Of a DNA stretch of 64,000 nt, positions 49,601-61,548 are shown piece after piece. Position numbers and translations under genes: made by a program. A model generated the notes under the pieces. It saw only the letters and a program-made list of their open reading frames with translations, was not told the origin of the DNA and searched no databases. Source of the stretch: Spinacia oleracea (lineage: Eukaryota > Streptophyta > Magnoliopsida > Caryophyllales > Amaranthaceae); the NCBI RefSeq assembly GCF_020520425.1, contig NC_079487.1, positions 109,960,141 through 110,024,140 on the forward strand, in the 5' to 3' direction. Within the stretch, counting starts at the first letter, position 1. Each line of letters starts with the position of its first letter.

Positions 49601-52600
49601 TCCAGAAAAAACTCCAAATAACCTTCACTGAAATTAATGTCAGAAAAAACATGAATCTCTCACATAACATGTTTGAAGCATTACGTATTAGTGTATTACA
49701 ATGATAATTTGTAAATTCTTAAAATCTAACCTTTGAACCATATGCCCCACCTAGATGCAAACATGCTGCATACTATTTCAAAACATGTCAATCTTCGACA
49801 TTTAAATTACTAGCCTGAAGCTGAAATAAATAAGTGATGTTACACAAAATTACAACTCAAAGTCCCTTATTACTTAAATCTCACTTACAATCTACAAATA
49901 TATACAGGAGCCAATTTCTTGAAAAGGTAAAAGTAAATCATTTGAAGCAGAAATAGGAAAAACTAACCTTGACAAGGGAAGAAATAGAAAAAACTAACCT
50001 TGACAAGGGAAGAAATAGAAAAAACTTACCTTTAACAAGGGAACAAGAGGCAGTTGAATCGTTGTTGGGTAACAACCAGGGTTGGCAACTAGCCGAGCAT
50101 TCTGAATCTCTTGCCTTAATATTTCCGTTAAACCATATACGGCTTCTTTCTAGGAGCAAGAAAACCAACAAATTTTAAAGGAAAGCGGAGAGAAAAATGG
50201 CTTCAAATTTTAAACCAAATTCTTGGGATACTGAAGACATCTTGCATGTGAAACAATAAAAAGTACATGATAGAATGCATGACTAACAAAGTTCTATCAT
50301 TACTAACATATTCAGGCTTTTTCATGCCATTGCTTCCAGAAGGGGAATTCATACACTAGATGTGTTAGCACCAGTGTTACCTGGTTCGCCCCTAACCCCC
50401 GCAAACCGCGAACCGGTTCGCCTGTAACAATTCGCGGTTTGCCAGCGATCCAATTCGCAATTTTTCACGAACCAAACCAAAACCCTAGTTTTAACGATTG
50501 AAGGTCCGGGAAGGCGATAGAAAATAAAATATATTGGGGCTTTTGTTTGAGAAGGATATACGCGTTGATTGCGATAGTCAATTGTTGTTTTTTGTTGTTC
50601 TTTCTTCTTGCTGAATCTAAGCACCATGGGAGAGACTGGAACTCTAGATGTCGATGATGAAGAATGGAGATGATGGATTGTACTTTTTGTTTTTATTTTT
50701 TACTTTGTTTTACACTCTTTGTTTTATTATAATACTTTTTGTCTTATTATTATCCCTTTTGTCTTTACTATTGTTGTGCATTGCACATGGGTCATGGGTG
50801 TGGTGTCCCATTATTTTATTAAGTTTCTTTTGGCCAATTAACTTCTACCTTTTCAGTTTTCATGTGACTTTGCTAAGGATTGTGTAATTAGCCCCAATGA
50901 ATTTTCCTTATCAACTTTAATAGTATTATTATTTTTATCGCATATTATACTTCGTACTTTAAAATGTAACTAAAAAAAATCATACTTCTCTCGCGAACCT
51001 AAAATCAGCTACCTGCGAACCGCAAACCCGAACCCGTACCCCGTACCAAAATGAACCACGAACCAGGTAACTGTGGAGATGTCATAAGAAGTTCTACAAT
51101 CGAAGTCAAAAAAAATTGTTTGTGTCTCGGACTCCATAGTACACAACATTTATTTACTAAGACAATTTCTTATGACTTGATTATCATACCGCAAAACATC
51201 ATAGATTGACCAGGACATGATAATGACTAAAAATATGGTACAAAAAAATCTTCCATAGACACCATAATTGACTTACCTGTAATTCTGGTGCTCTATGAGG
51301 CTGACCATACCATTCCTCATACTCAGCAATATCTCGCAGTCGGAAGTCCTGCACAACCATTCATATTAATTTCAAGCAGTTAAATTCTCACGTTAAAATA
51401 AATAAATAAATTTTTTATCATGGAAACTAGATAAAATCAAGTCTTAGTAAGCTGCATTGGACACATACCGCGGAAAGATCAACAACTTTTAGCGAGCCAG
51501 GAAGAGCTTTAATTATATCCTGAACAAAAAGAATGGGGATGTTACATGTTTATAATGTCACACTAAAGAAAAATATTATGAAACGCAAACTTGATAATTC
51601 AATTGTCTACAGTTGTTGCATGATTAGCAAATATAACTGAGAGAAAAGAGATGCCTTCATAGGGACGCCTATAGCTTTTGTGTAACACCGATTGACTTCA
51701 TTCCACATGTAGGATGGTATTATGCAAAGCTTAACATGTAAGGTAGAGAAATACCTGGGTTGTACCATGGGGCAAACAACAAAACACGGCATCAACATTT
51801 GAAAAGTCAGCATCGTTGACAGCAACCAAATTCGGCAAGTTCTGCAAACAAGAAGATATCCATCTTCATTGGCAGGTTCATTAAAAACTAAAGCAAAAGC
51901 ACAAACTTGCAAGAGAGAAACAAAAGTACAGTTATGTCATACTTGGGTGACCAGATGTGGGAATACTGAAGCAATTGATTGCCCAGCCTTTCGATCCGCA
52001 GTCATCAAAGCAATACCAAAATATGGGTGATTGGCGAGCAGACGAACAATCTAAAAGAAGGAAGAACAGAAAGCGGAAAACATTAAATCAAAGAGAAAAT
52101 TAATCTCAACATCAATAAAAAAAAATTAAAAAAAGCTTCACCAAGCACCTAAAAACATAAGAGGTATTTCAATCTTAATGCAAAGTAACCATAAAACATA
52201 ATGCATAAAAAAGATAACTTATTAAACAAGTACCCTATGTTGTTTCCGACTCTTCAATTCACCTCAAGTACTCGAGTTACAATGTTACATACTCGACAAT
52301 CAAATCAGAAGTTGTTATAACAATTGGACACTTTATTTTCAGCCGAAGTCATGCAAACACAAGATGGCTGTGACAAGTCCAATTAACATAACAAGTACCC
52401 ATTAATGCTCCTTTATCATTTTAGAGATTCACAAATAACATAGATTTCATAATTTACAATAAAATGTATGCACTGTCAAACTTTACACTAGCGAAATTCC
52501 TTTTGCCATTGAATCAATCAAGCATATATTTTTTTACAAAATACTCACAAATTTTTGCAATAAATGAGGCAAGGCAATTAAACATAAATTTCATGAAGAA

Positions 52601-52907
52601 ACTATACCTCTGAACCAGTATAACCACTAGCACCAAGAACACCAATTCGTACACTTTTCTGCACATTATTCTTCTCGGAAAATTGCAAGTTCATTGGGGC
52701 TGAAGCAATTGAGCTACGAACATAAAATTTGACATTTCCACCCTTTGCTTTGCTCTGCCATTCTTTTCCAAAAGCTATTAAAATTTACTCAATTTTTGAA
52801 AATTTTAACAATACAAACAGACCCACAAAAAAATGAACAAGAATCATACTAACCTTTAGAAAGCATGATTTAGTTACATAAGATGAAGTGAAAACCATGG
52901 AGTCCAT
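45300..52907 (-). CDS. argC: N-acetyl-gamma-glutamyl-phosphate reductase, plastid, 13 exons
   Basis: Exons, in transcription order on the minus strand: 52907-52854, 52754-52608, 52050-51943, 51841-51755, 51519-51469, 51348-51277, 50149-50030, 49032-48972, 48872-48792, 46215-46136, 46058-45969, 45788-45660, 45407-45300. They sum to 1188 nt, 395 aa, with GT-AG introns and matching phases. The enzyme reduces N-acetylglutamyl 5-phosphate with NADPH to N-acetylglutamate semialdehyde, the third step of arginine/ornithine synthesis, in plastids. Residues 1 to about 50 look like a transit peptide (Ser/Lys-rich, no acidic start). The NADP-binding loop is [13 protein letters not shown] (53-65). The catalytic Cys is C199 in NPGCYPTT. 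The conserved block [16 protein letters not shown] spans 251-266. Ends GLLYQPLFP. Intron 9 (2.6 kb), intron 6 and intron 7 are enlarged by repeats. No coding defect seen. Confidence 0.95.
46547..46594. repeat. (TA)n microsatellite in ArgC intron 9
   Basis: About 24 TA units, adjoining the left end of the next element, which may have targeted TATA sequence. Confidence 0.9.
46593..47645. mobile_element. Non-autonomous DNA element in ArgC intron 9
   Basis: The left end TATAGGGTTAGGATCCGGTG (then AGAAG) and the complement of the right end TATAGAGGAAGGTTCGTGTG (then AGAAG) are similar inverted ends next to TATATA on both sides. GTGAGAAGYG words repeat near the left end. The interior has no recognised coding sequence. 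The superfamily is not assigned. Confidence 0.5.
47650..48370. repeat. Tandem and inverted GTTCTAAATTTATTCAA repeats
   Basis: More than 20 units of about 21 bp (CATGTTCTAAATTTATTCAA with variants). Units are mostly forward at 47760-48045 and 48185-48370, and inverted (TTGAATAAATTTAGAACATG) at 48045-48160. The forward-inverted-forward layout could form large hairpins in the pre-mRNA of ArgC intron 9. Confidence 0.8.
49278..49441. mobile_element. Foldback MITE in ArgC intron 7
   Basis: The left arm (GTGGACCATGG, TGCACC, AAGAACA, AAAAGAACAT) matches the complement of the right arm (GTGGACTATGG, GTGCACC, AAAAGAACAT) with gaps. A related half-element occurs at 39062-39140. Target duplication not resolved. 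Confidence 0.5.
49948..50041 (-). repeat. Triplicated exon 7/intron 7 splice junction
   Basis: Three tandem units of 31-32 bp (50010-50041, 49979-50009, 49948-49978 in transcript order). The first contains the last 12 bases of exon 7 and the donor CCCTTGTTAAAG/GTAAGT. The next two each read CCCTTGTCAAG/GTTAGT, also plausible donors. Using the second would add 31 nt and shift the frame. In the ArgC frame the sequence past the first donor soon meets TAG. Confidence 0.85.
50372..51075. mobile_element. hAT-like non-autonomous element in ArgC intron 6
   Basis: The left end CAGTGTTACCTGGTTCGC and the complement of the right end CACAGTTACCTGGTTCGTGG resemble the MITE at 45131-45283 (CASTGTTACC). 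Subterminal GCGAACC/GGTTCGC words repeat near both ends. About 704 bp. No convincing 8-bp duplication was found, so the exact limits are provisional. Confidence 0.55.
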
Positions 52908-53480
52908 CTTTGTGAAGCAAGAATGATGAGAGAGAAAAGAAGAAACGGTCGGAGTCACCAAAGTAGTGAAGGTAAATTGTCGGCTTAAGCGGCGGCAGCC
53001 ACTTCTGCACAATTGAGTTGGGGTGATTACAATTTGAACATGACAAATTTTACAATCAGTAACGATTATCAAAAATCTCAAAAGGCTGGACCCCGTATAT
53101 TAGCTTAACTCTTTAGAAAAATTATTTGCCACCCTTAACTGAACAAACAGAGAAAAATGAGAATATCATTTCCCGAGAAAGTGTTTACGTCAAAACAAAT
53201 GGAGCTCAATTGGAATCAATTAAATATAACTCATATGATCATCATATGAAATACAAATCAACGGGAACTGAAAATCAATAAATGTGTTTTGTGAATATTG
53301 CAAATAATTACCATGATAATTGTCGTAATTACATCGATAAGAGAAATAAATAAATAAAAGTTGGAAATAAAACAAGAAATGAAAAAAGTTAATTAAATGA
53401 ATAAAGTTTGAGATTAAAATTAATAAAATTTGAAATTAAATGAATAAATATTAAGTTTAATAAAAAATTGAATTTTAAAT
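52908..53480 (-). promoter_or_regulatory. Upstream region of ArgC
   Basis: Sequence 5' of the ArgC ATG on the minus strand, presumably leader and promoter. I could not identify a definite TATA box. Upstream in-frame codons back to 53081 are open but do not look like a transit peptide. Confidence 0.4.
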
Positions 53481-53549
53481 GAATGAGCAGTGAAGGAGAT
53501 ACGAAATAAAAAGTTATTGGGTTTAGGATTTCAAAATAAAAAAATTAAA

Positions 53550-54125
53550 ACAAAATTGCTCAACTTTCCTCCCCGTACTTCAGTCCCCTGTACTTCCTTT
53601 CTGACGTCGCTCATCTGCCTCTCACCGGCGCCGCGTCACTGGGCGTCGCCATTGCCGCAGACAGTGCCGCTGTCTTTTGATAAATTAATATCTAATCACC
53701 CATATTTCCATCTTTGGGATCAATAGACTGAACATGCAACAGAAATCTAAGGTAGGTGTAACAATTTGGCGATTCACGCTTCATTCCATTTCCACAGTTA
53801 ATCCTTTTTGTCAATGTAATTATATTTTTTACTGAATTTTCTCATTTTATCAAGTATTTTTAATTTGGGTTTTTACTGATTTGTTGAAGAGCTTGGCTTT
53901 ATTCCTTTATTTATGAGATTAATTATGGTTTTTATTTATTCAATTGCAATTGCAATTTCAAACCCATGAATTGCAGTCAGAAACCTAAACAAATCAAACC
54001 TCCGTTCTCTCCCTTCGCCGCCGCCTAACTACCAACCATTGTCGGAGTGCCGAGTGACCCACCACCGCCGGTCACTCACCCATTCGGACGACTCAACATC
54101 TCTAACTCCATCGCAGCCTCGCAGG
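53550..54125 (+). other. GC-rich exon-like segments, unidentified transcript
   Basis: Two C-rich pieces (53565-53670 and 53995-54125) stand out from AT-rich surroundings. The second ends GCAGCCTCGCAG followed by GTACTT, a plausible 5' splice site on the + strand. They resemble 5' leader exons, but no conserved protein is encoded. Confidence 0.25.
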
Positions 54126-54475
54126 TACTTAATTCCTTCTTAAATTAAACTTAAAATAGTTAGTTTCTCAAAAATTCAGAATGATAGTTAGGGTTCCTTA
54201 CTTAGTCACCACTTAATTCCTTGTAGAGTGGTAGAATTGAACTTGAAATAGGTTTCTTGTTAATTTGTTGGTTGTTGTTAGATTAAACGTTTAGGATGAG
54301 ATTGAAGGGAAGGGGAAGACCGGAAGAACCTCTATTTACTAACTTACTGTTTAGTTCCAAATTTCCAATTACACTTTGTAGACAAACTAAATAGATGCAA
54401 ATATGCAACTTGCTTTTATATATGAAATTCCAATTGCATTTATATAATCAATGTAATTCCAAATGCATTTTTTTT

Positions 54476-57400
54476 AACCAATGAACCTAAATAGGTATTC
54501 TAAACACTCTAAAAGTTTACACACTTATTTTTATGTTTTTAAGACTCATTCTCATCTACTTTGGTCAAGTTATGCACATTTAAGGCTCGTTAGATAGTTA
54601 CAGGACATATTTTGACTATAATAATTGTTTTCGCTCCCAACTCTCAACTAATGAACCTAAATAGTTATTTTAATACCTTTACATGTTTAATATACTTAGT
54701 ATTAGGTTTCTAAGACTTATTCTCATCTACTTTGTTCAAGTTATGCACATTTAAGGCTCGTTTTATCGTTATATGACATATTTTGACTATAATGGTTGTT
54801 TTCGCTCCCAACTCTCAACTAATGAAGCTAAATAGGTACTTTAAACTCTCTACATGTTTAATATACCCAGTATTAGGTTTCTAAGACTCGTTATCATCTA
54901 CTTTGGTCAACTTATGCAATTTAAGGCTCGTTTGATCGTTATATGTCATATTTTAACTAAAATGGCGGTTTTCGCTCCCAACTCTCAACTAATGAAGTTA
55001 AATAAGTATTTTAAACTTTTTACACGTATAATATACCTAGTATTAGGTTTCTAAGACTAATTAACATCTAGTTTAGTTAACGTATGCAATTTAAGGCTTG
55101 TTTGGTCGTTATATGTCATATTTTGATTTAGATGGTCGTTTTTGCTCCCAACTCTCAACTATTGAAACTAAATAGGTATTCTAATCCCTTTAAATGTTTA
55201 ATATACTTATTATTATGTTTCTAAGACCCATTCTCATCTAAATTTAAGGCTCGTTTGATCATTATAAGACATATTTTGACTATAATAGTTATTTTCGCTC
55301 CCAACTCTCAACTAATGAACCTAAATAGGTATTATAAACCCTAAACATGTTTAGTACACTTATGTTTATGTTTCTAAGACTTATTCTCAGCTACTTTGGT
55401 CAACTTATGCACATTTAAGGCTCATTTGATCATTATATGTCATATTTTGACTTAAATGGTCGTTTTCGCTTCCAACTCTTAACTAATGAACCTAAATAGG
55501 TATTATAATCCCTTAACATGTTTAATATAATTATTATTAGGTTGCTAAGACTCATTCTCATCTAATGTGATCAATTTATACACATTTAAAGATCCTTATA
55601 TGACATATTTTGACTACAATAGTTGTTTTCGCTCCCAACTCTCAACAAATGAAGCTAGTAAGGTATTCTAAACCCTTTACATGTTTAATATACTTATTAT
55701 TAGGTTGATAAGACTCATTTTCATCTACTTTGGTCAATTTTTGCACATTTAAGGCTCGTTTTATCATTATATGACATGTTTTGACTATAATGGTTGTTTT
55801 CGCTCCCAACTATCAACTAATGAAGATACATAGGTATTATAAACCCTCTACATGTTTAATACACTTGTTTTTATATTTCTAAGAGTCATTCTCAGCTACT
55901 TTGGTCAACTTATGCACATTTAAGGCTCGTTTGATCGTTATATGTCATATTTTGACTTAAATGGCCGTTTTCGCTTCCAACTCTTAGCTAATGAACCTAA
56001 ATAGGTATTCTAATCTCTTTACATGTTTAATATACTTAGTATTAGGATTTTGAGACTCATTCTCATCTAATGTGGTCAAGTTATGCACATTTAAGGCTTG
56101 TTTGATCGTTATAGAACATATTTTGACTATAATAGTTGTTTTCGCTCCCAACTCTCAACTCATGAAGCTAAATAGGTATTTTAAACCCTGTATATGTTTA
56201 ATAAACTTATTCTTTATGTATCTAAGAATCATTCTCAGCTACTTTGGTCAAGTTATGCACATTTAAGGTTAGTTTGATCGTTATAGGACATATTTTGACT
56301 ATAATAGTTGTTTTCGCTCCCAACTCTCAACTTATAGAGCTAAATAGGTATTATAAACCCTCTACATGTTTAATATACTTAGTATTAGTTTGATAAGACT
56401 CATTATCATCTACTTTGGTCACCGTATGCACATTTAAGGCTCGTTTTATCGTTTTATGACATATTTTTAAGATAATGGTTGTTTTCGCTCCCAACTATCA
56501 ACTAATGAAGCTAAATACGTATTCTAATCCATTTACATGTTTAATATACTTAGTATTAGGTTGTTAAGACTCGATCTCATCTACTTTGTTAAGTTATGCA
56601 ATTTTAAGGCTAGTTAGATCGTTATAGGGACATATCTTGACTTAAATGGTCGTTTTCGCTTCCAACTCTTAACAAATGGACCTAAATAGGTATTCTAATC
56701 CCTTGACTTGTTTAATCTACTTAGTATTAGGTTTATAAGACTCATTATCATCTACTTTGGTTGAGTTTTGCACATTTAAGGATCGTTTGATCATTAAATG
56801 ACATATTTTGACACTAAAAGTTGTTTTCGCTCCCAACTCTCAGCTAATGAAGCTAAATAGGTATTCTAAACTCTTTACATGTTTAATTTACTTAGAAGTA
56901 GGTTTATAAGACTCATTATCATCTACTTTGGTCAACTTATGCACATTTAAGGCTCGGTTTATCGTTACATGACATATTTTGACTATAATGGTTGTTTTCC
57001 CTCCCAACTATCAACTAATGAAGCTAAATTGGTATTTTAAACTCTTTACACGTTTAATATACCTAGTATTAGGTTTCTAAGACTCATTCCCATCTACTTT
57101 TGTCAACTTATGCAATTTAAGACTCTCTTTATCGTTATATGTCATATTTTGATTTAAATGGTCGTTTTTGCTCCCAATTCTCAACTAATGAAGCTAAATA
57201 GGTATTCTAAACCCTTTACATGTTTAATATACTTAGTATTAGGTTTTTAAGACTCATGTTTATCTACTTTGGTCAAGTTATGCACATTTAAGGCTCGTTT
57301 GATAGTTATAAGACATATTTTGACTATAATAGTTGTTTTCGCTCCCAACTCTCAACTAATGAAATTAAATAGGTATTCCAATCCCTTTACATTAATATAC

Positions 57401-57500
57401 TTAGTATTAGGTTGCTAAGACTCATTTTCATCTACCTTGGTCAAGTTATGCACATTTAAGGATCGTTTGATCGTTATAGGACACATTTTGACTATAATGG
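54476..57500 (+). repeat. Tandem array, ~170-bp monomer, about 18 copies
   Basis: The word GCTCCCAACTCTCAACTAAT recurs at intervals near 170 bp (about 54636, 54807, 54978, 55146 and so on to 57343). Each monomer also has TTAAGGCTCGTTTGATCGTT, then CATATTTTGACTATAATG, then AATATACTTAGTATTAGGTT in fixed order. Copies differ by scattered substitutions and small deletions (some near 155 bp). No ORF runs through it. Confidence 0.95.
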
Positions 57501-58982
57501 TTTATAGGACTATTCAAGACTTACTCTTAATAAGTTAGTCTTGAACAGATATCTAGGCATATATGATGATGATGCATTAATTTCTATTATATATAACAGC
57601 TTAACTAGATCATTTCCATCAAATAACTAACAATACCACGTATATTCAAATATTGTACCTAGACTAAATAGAAAGAGAAAGAATGAAATGTTAGAAATAC
57701 ATACCAATATCAACGGGGGCTACTAATTTCGATCGATGCACTCCTCACTAGCTCCAAGTTGAATCGTATCGCTACAAAATCAATCATAAATATTAGCACA
57801 TTATTTAACATATTTTTTTTTTCGGGAACTTGTTCTACTTAATTCAGACAAAATAAATTTAGATAAGTGCAAATAATTTTGGATAAAAATTCTGATAAGC
57901 TAGAATAAAACAGTTAAACAAAATATAGTAAGTTGAACCAAACATGGCTTAAAGTACCTTACCTATTACTTTAGAAAGTACCCCGCCTCAATGAGCTATG
58001 CCGGAGATTATGCACTTCCATAATGCCATCCCAAAACTTTAAGATTAAGTCTAGAATTTGATTTGGTCTTGCCATTTTGTTTTAGAATATGAATTAAATT
58101 GCAGCATACAACATGCATATTTAATATACTACTCTGCCTGCAGCGCTACTGCAGCCTTGGTGCCTCCCCTTTAAAGTTCAAACCCTCTATGTTATTCATT
58201 GGGCATCACATATAAGTCTGCTTTGTGGCAACGCGGAAGAGGCACAAAGAGTACACCAAAAATGGTCACCTATAGATTAATCTGACAGTCTGACGCCTTA
58301 TTTTGTTTAGAATGACAAGAATCCTAATTATCAGAATATTTTTTGTTTTTAAATGAATATATAGGCTATTCAAAGCAGCTTGTAGACAGGTTTAAATCTT
58401 CTAATACACTAAGATGCCGGTTCAGACACAAAAGACAAGCGACACAGTAAGCATCAAAGGCAATTTAGTTGCCTATTTATTCCTCTAATTTCCAAAAGTA
58501 TCCATAAATTACAAGCAAGAAATCTTATTTCTTTGTATGCTCTCCGATCTGACAGTAGCTTTATCCTCCTACTTGTTTTTATTATTTCAATCAACATTGA
58601 CAGGCCTAGAATAACTAGAGGCATTTTGAATTCACTGGAAACCAAGCACACAATTTAATTCTCCAACAGTTTCTACTTGCAAACAACATCATAAAGCAGT
58701 TATGATAAGCAAGATAGTTATCCTAGAATAACTGTGCACAACCCTTCAAATCAGTCACAGGCCAAACAAGAAAAAAAGAAACCAAAATTGCAAACTTTTT
58801 AGTAAAATCAACGGTGGTTAACAAAATTAACTGGTGGTTAATTCACTAATTGATACTTTTGAGGGATGATTATCAAATTCACAGAACAAAATTAACAAAA
58901 ATGGTGAGGAAACAAAATGGAAAATAATAAAATTTACAGAACAAATAAACAGAACAAAATAACATAATTGCAGAAATAACCT
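57501..58982 (-). other. Non-coding, possible minus-strand exon
   Basis: At 57711-57773 the minus strand shows TTTTGTAG before CGATACGATTC and TATTG/GTATGT after, that is a small segment bounded by acceptor and donor signals. It has no protein match. The rest shows nothing supportable. Confidence 0.2.
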
Positions 58983-59220
58983 AGCGGTGGCCGGTGGGAG
59001 GAGAGCCAGAGACGGCGGCAGTGCGCAGTAGAGGAGAGGAGATGAGGCGGTTGTAGGGCGTCTTCCAGAAGTGGGCGAGTCAGAGAAACACGGGGGCTTC
59101 CGGCAGTAGGAGACTGCTTCAGTCACGCAGGGGGAGGAACGCGAGTGGGGAGGGATATGGCAGCCACGACACGGTGGTTCTTTTGGGGTGGGTGGTGTTT
59201 GGGGAAGAAACGCAGGTGAG
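58983..59220 (-). other. GC-rich exon-like segment, minus strand
   Basis: C-rich on the minus strand and ending CCACCGCTAG/GTTATT, similar in character to 53995-54125 on the other strand. It may be a 5' leader exon of a non-coding or TE transcript. No conserved protein was seen. Confidence 0.25.
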
Positions 59221-59312
59221 AAGGTGATGTAGGTAATAAACCTAGGTGATGTAGTGAAAAGAGAGGAAGTTTTTTTTTTTTTTTGAGGGGAAAAGAGAGG
59301 AAGTTTTTGTCA

Positions 59313-59525
59313 CAAGTCACTTGTGTCTAATATGGACACAAGTGAGTACCAATACAGAATTTGGAGTACCAATACAGAATTTGTTAGTACCAATACAAAT
59401 TATGTGAATACCAATAATAACACATATGACTTATATTGGTGGTATTTCTAAGCAATTTTACATTTTGGTACTGACATATTATGTGTTGGTACTCAAGATG
59501 ATTGTATTTGGACACAAGTCACTTG
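59313..59525. mobile_element. Small foldback MITE
   Basis: The left end CAAGTCACTTGTGTCTAAT and the complement of the right end CTCAAGTGACTTGTGTCCAA are inverted copies that also share a GAGTACCAAYAC word further in. The interior repeats GTACCAATACAGAATTTG. Target duplication not resolved. Confidence 0.5.
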
Positions 59526-59760
59526 AGATTTAGAAACCCTCAGTGAAAAGATAGGTTAAGTGCTTGGGGTTTACTATCTACCCCAATCACTTGTAAAATT
59601 TGTATTCTTGTATTTGGGTGAATTAAAAACCCCCAAGCTTTTACTCCGTACTTAATACTTCGTAGTTTTTTTTAGGTTCAATCAAGTGTTTGGGGTTTCT
59701 CTAAAATCCAAGCATTTGGCTCAAAGCACTTGAGGTTTTTCTACTAGTATCACCATTTAG

Positions 59761-60282
59761 GAGGGAGGCTACATTGCTGGTAACCAGCGGCACAATTATT
59801 CCATACCCGGGGTAAAATGGTAATTTCATCTCATGAGTTGAAAAGTCAAACAAAGTACTACATATGAGCAACAATGACAGTAATTAGTACAATAATGACA
59901 GTATTTTAATACAACAATGACAGTATTTATGCAAACGATGACAAAACTTATATAACACTTGTATACATACTTTTACCCATTCATTTAATATGCAACACTT
60001 TTATCCATTCATTTAAATGGTCTCTTTACTTTTTATATTTCATTACAGTTGTATACTCCGTACATAATTTCCTTTTTTTGGGTGATTGTGACAGTATTTT
60101 AATACAACAATGACAGTATATATACAACAATGACAATATTTATATTAGAAATGACAGTATATAACAAGTTCACAACACTTTTACACATTTATTTGAAGGT
60201 GGGCCATGTTTCCAAAATTTTTATTTTTTAAAGTGGGTATGGGGTCCTTATTTCGCTGGTTACCAGCGATGTAGACAACCTC
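59761..60282. mobile_element. MULE-like MITE, 522 bp
   Basis: CACCATTTAG flanks both sides (59751-59760 and 60283-60292; a 9- or 10-bp duplication). The left end GAGGGAGGCTACATTGCTGG and the complement of the right end GAGGTTGTCTACATCGCTGG form a 29-bp inverted repeat with four or five mismatches, ending in TAACCAGCG. The interior repeats AATGACAGTAT. No coding capacity. Confidence 0.85.
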
Positions 60283-60840
60283 CACCATTTAGGGCTCATA
60301 TCCTTTTTTTCCCACCATTTGGGACCTCATTCCCTATTTTTGATTAAATTTAACTAGAGTACTTTAAAATGTTAGGTCCTTGGGTTAAAAGATTAAAGTA
60401 AATCCAAAGTTTGAAAACTAACTCTTTTTTTTTTTGTTCACCTTTCAGGACATGAAGTTTCTTTTTTGCAATATTTGATACTTCATCCATGTTTCCATGC
60501 AATTCCAATCTATACACTTAATTCAACTATCATGCAATATCATTTCAATTTACTAAAATTATATCCAATTAACAGAAAATTAAAGAGCTTATTACTATGT
60601 CAACATTTATGTAAAGGATCCTTCCAAAAAAAAACAATGTGCTACCTGAAATTATGATGAATAACAACCGATTCTTCAGACTTGAGGTGATATTGGCTCC
60701 AACTTACTAATTTCCACGCAAATTTGCTATAACAATGGAGATTACGCGTAATGTCGACCAGAAAATTTGAAAGATATGAAATTTAGGTTTTTGCTCCTAA
60801 ATTTTGATTGAAGCACACAAAAGCATCTCCAGATTGAAGG

Positions 60841-61215
60841 ATGGGAAAAGGATTTGGGAAGAATTCATTCAATTTTAAATTCAATGTCGTTGAACTTCTG
60901 TTAACTTGCATTGTTTCCGTCTCTTCACAACCGTTTCCATTGATTTTGCTTCTCTTTTTTTTGTCACGTTTCTTTCAATATTTCCTCTTGATATGCTTCC
61001 CTCGGGGAGATTTACTGGGCGGAGTTCCCCTAATTGTCCTCTTTCTCATTTGCATCCTTGAATGCCAAAGAGCAATTAGAAACAAGATTCTACAACATTT
61101 CCTATCCTCAATTCCTCATGCCTTCTTCAGTGATATACAACATGGATGCACTGTTATCTCGAAGTCCGATTCATTTGAACAAAAGTTAGATGAAAGTAGA
61201 CTGAACATTGAATAG
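60841..61215 (+). CDS. Hypothetical small hydrophobic ORF, unverified
   Basis: 124 codons starting at 60841. Residues 17-75 contain two or three hydrophobic stretches (VELLLTCIVSV, FPLILLLFFLSRFF, VPLIVLFLICIL) compatible with membrane segments, followed by a polar tail. No family is recognised, no intron or promoter supports it, and T-rich DNA produces such frames by chance. It could equally be a random open frame. Confidence 0.2.
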   Translation: MGKGFGKNSFNFKFNVVELLLTCIVSVSSQPFPLILLLFFLSRFFQYFLLICFPRGDLLGGVPLIVLFLICILECQRAIRNKILQHFLSSIPHAFFSDIQHGCTVISKSDSFEQKLDESRLNIE

Positions 61216-61317
61216 ATGTATTAGACAAAAATATTCATTACAACTTACAATGTTGTACTCAAAAGTCAGTCGAAAACATGCATGATGTGTAAATTTGATT
61301 TTCTTTACACTGCTTTT

Positions 61318-61450
61318 CCTGCGTTCTATTCACCTGATTTCCACTTATTTTTCCTGAACTTATCTTATCTGAACTTAACTGAACTTATCTGAACTTGTCT
61401 GAACTTATTTTTCCTGAAATAAGTGGAAATAAGGTGAATAGAACAGGGCC
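61318..61450. mobile_element. Foldback MITE related to the 4591-6194 termini
   Basis: The right end, complemented, reads GGCCCTGTTCTATTCACC and matches the left CTGCGTTCTATTCACC, with similarity continuing through ATTTCCACTTATTT. The GGCCCTGTTCT terminus is shared with the 1.6-kb element at 4591. The centre is repeats of TCTGAACTTA. TTA follows the right end. Confidence 0.65.
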
Positions 61451-61548
61451 TTAGTCGTGTTCTCAAAGAATACTAATCATCCAAATTCTATAAGTCAGTT
61501 ATTAAGAAGTTTATAAAACCAGTTTGAAGGAAGTAATATTCATATTGC

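Noticed and set aside
54476-57500. Centromeric satellite
   Set aside because: Monomer size fits, but only about 18 diverged copies are present in gene-containing DNA. A centromeric role cannot be claimed without genome-wide abundance.
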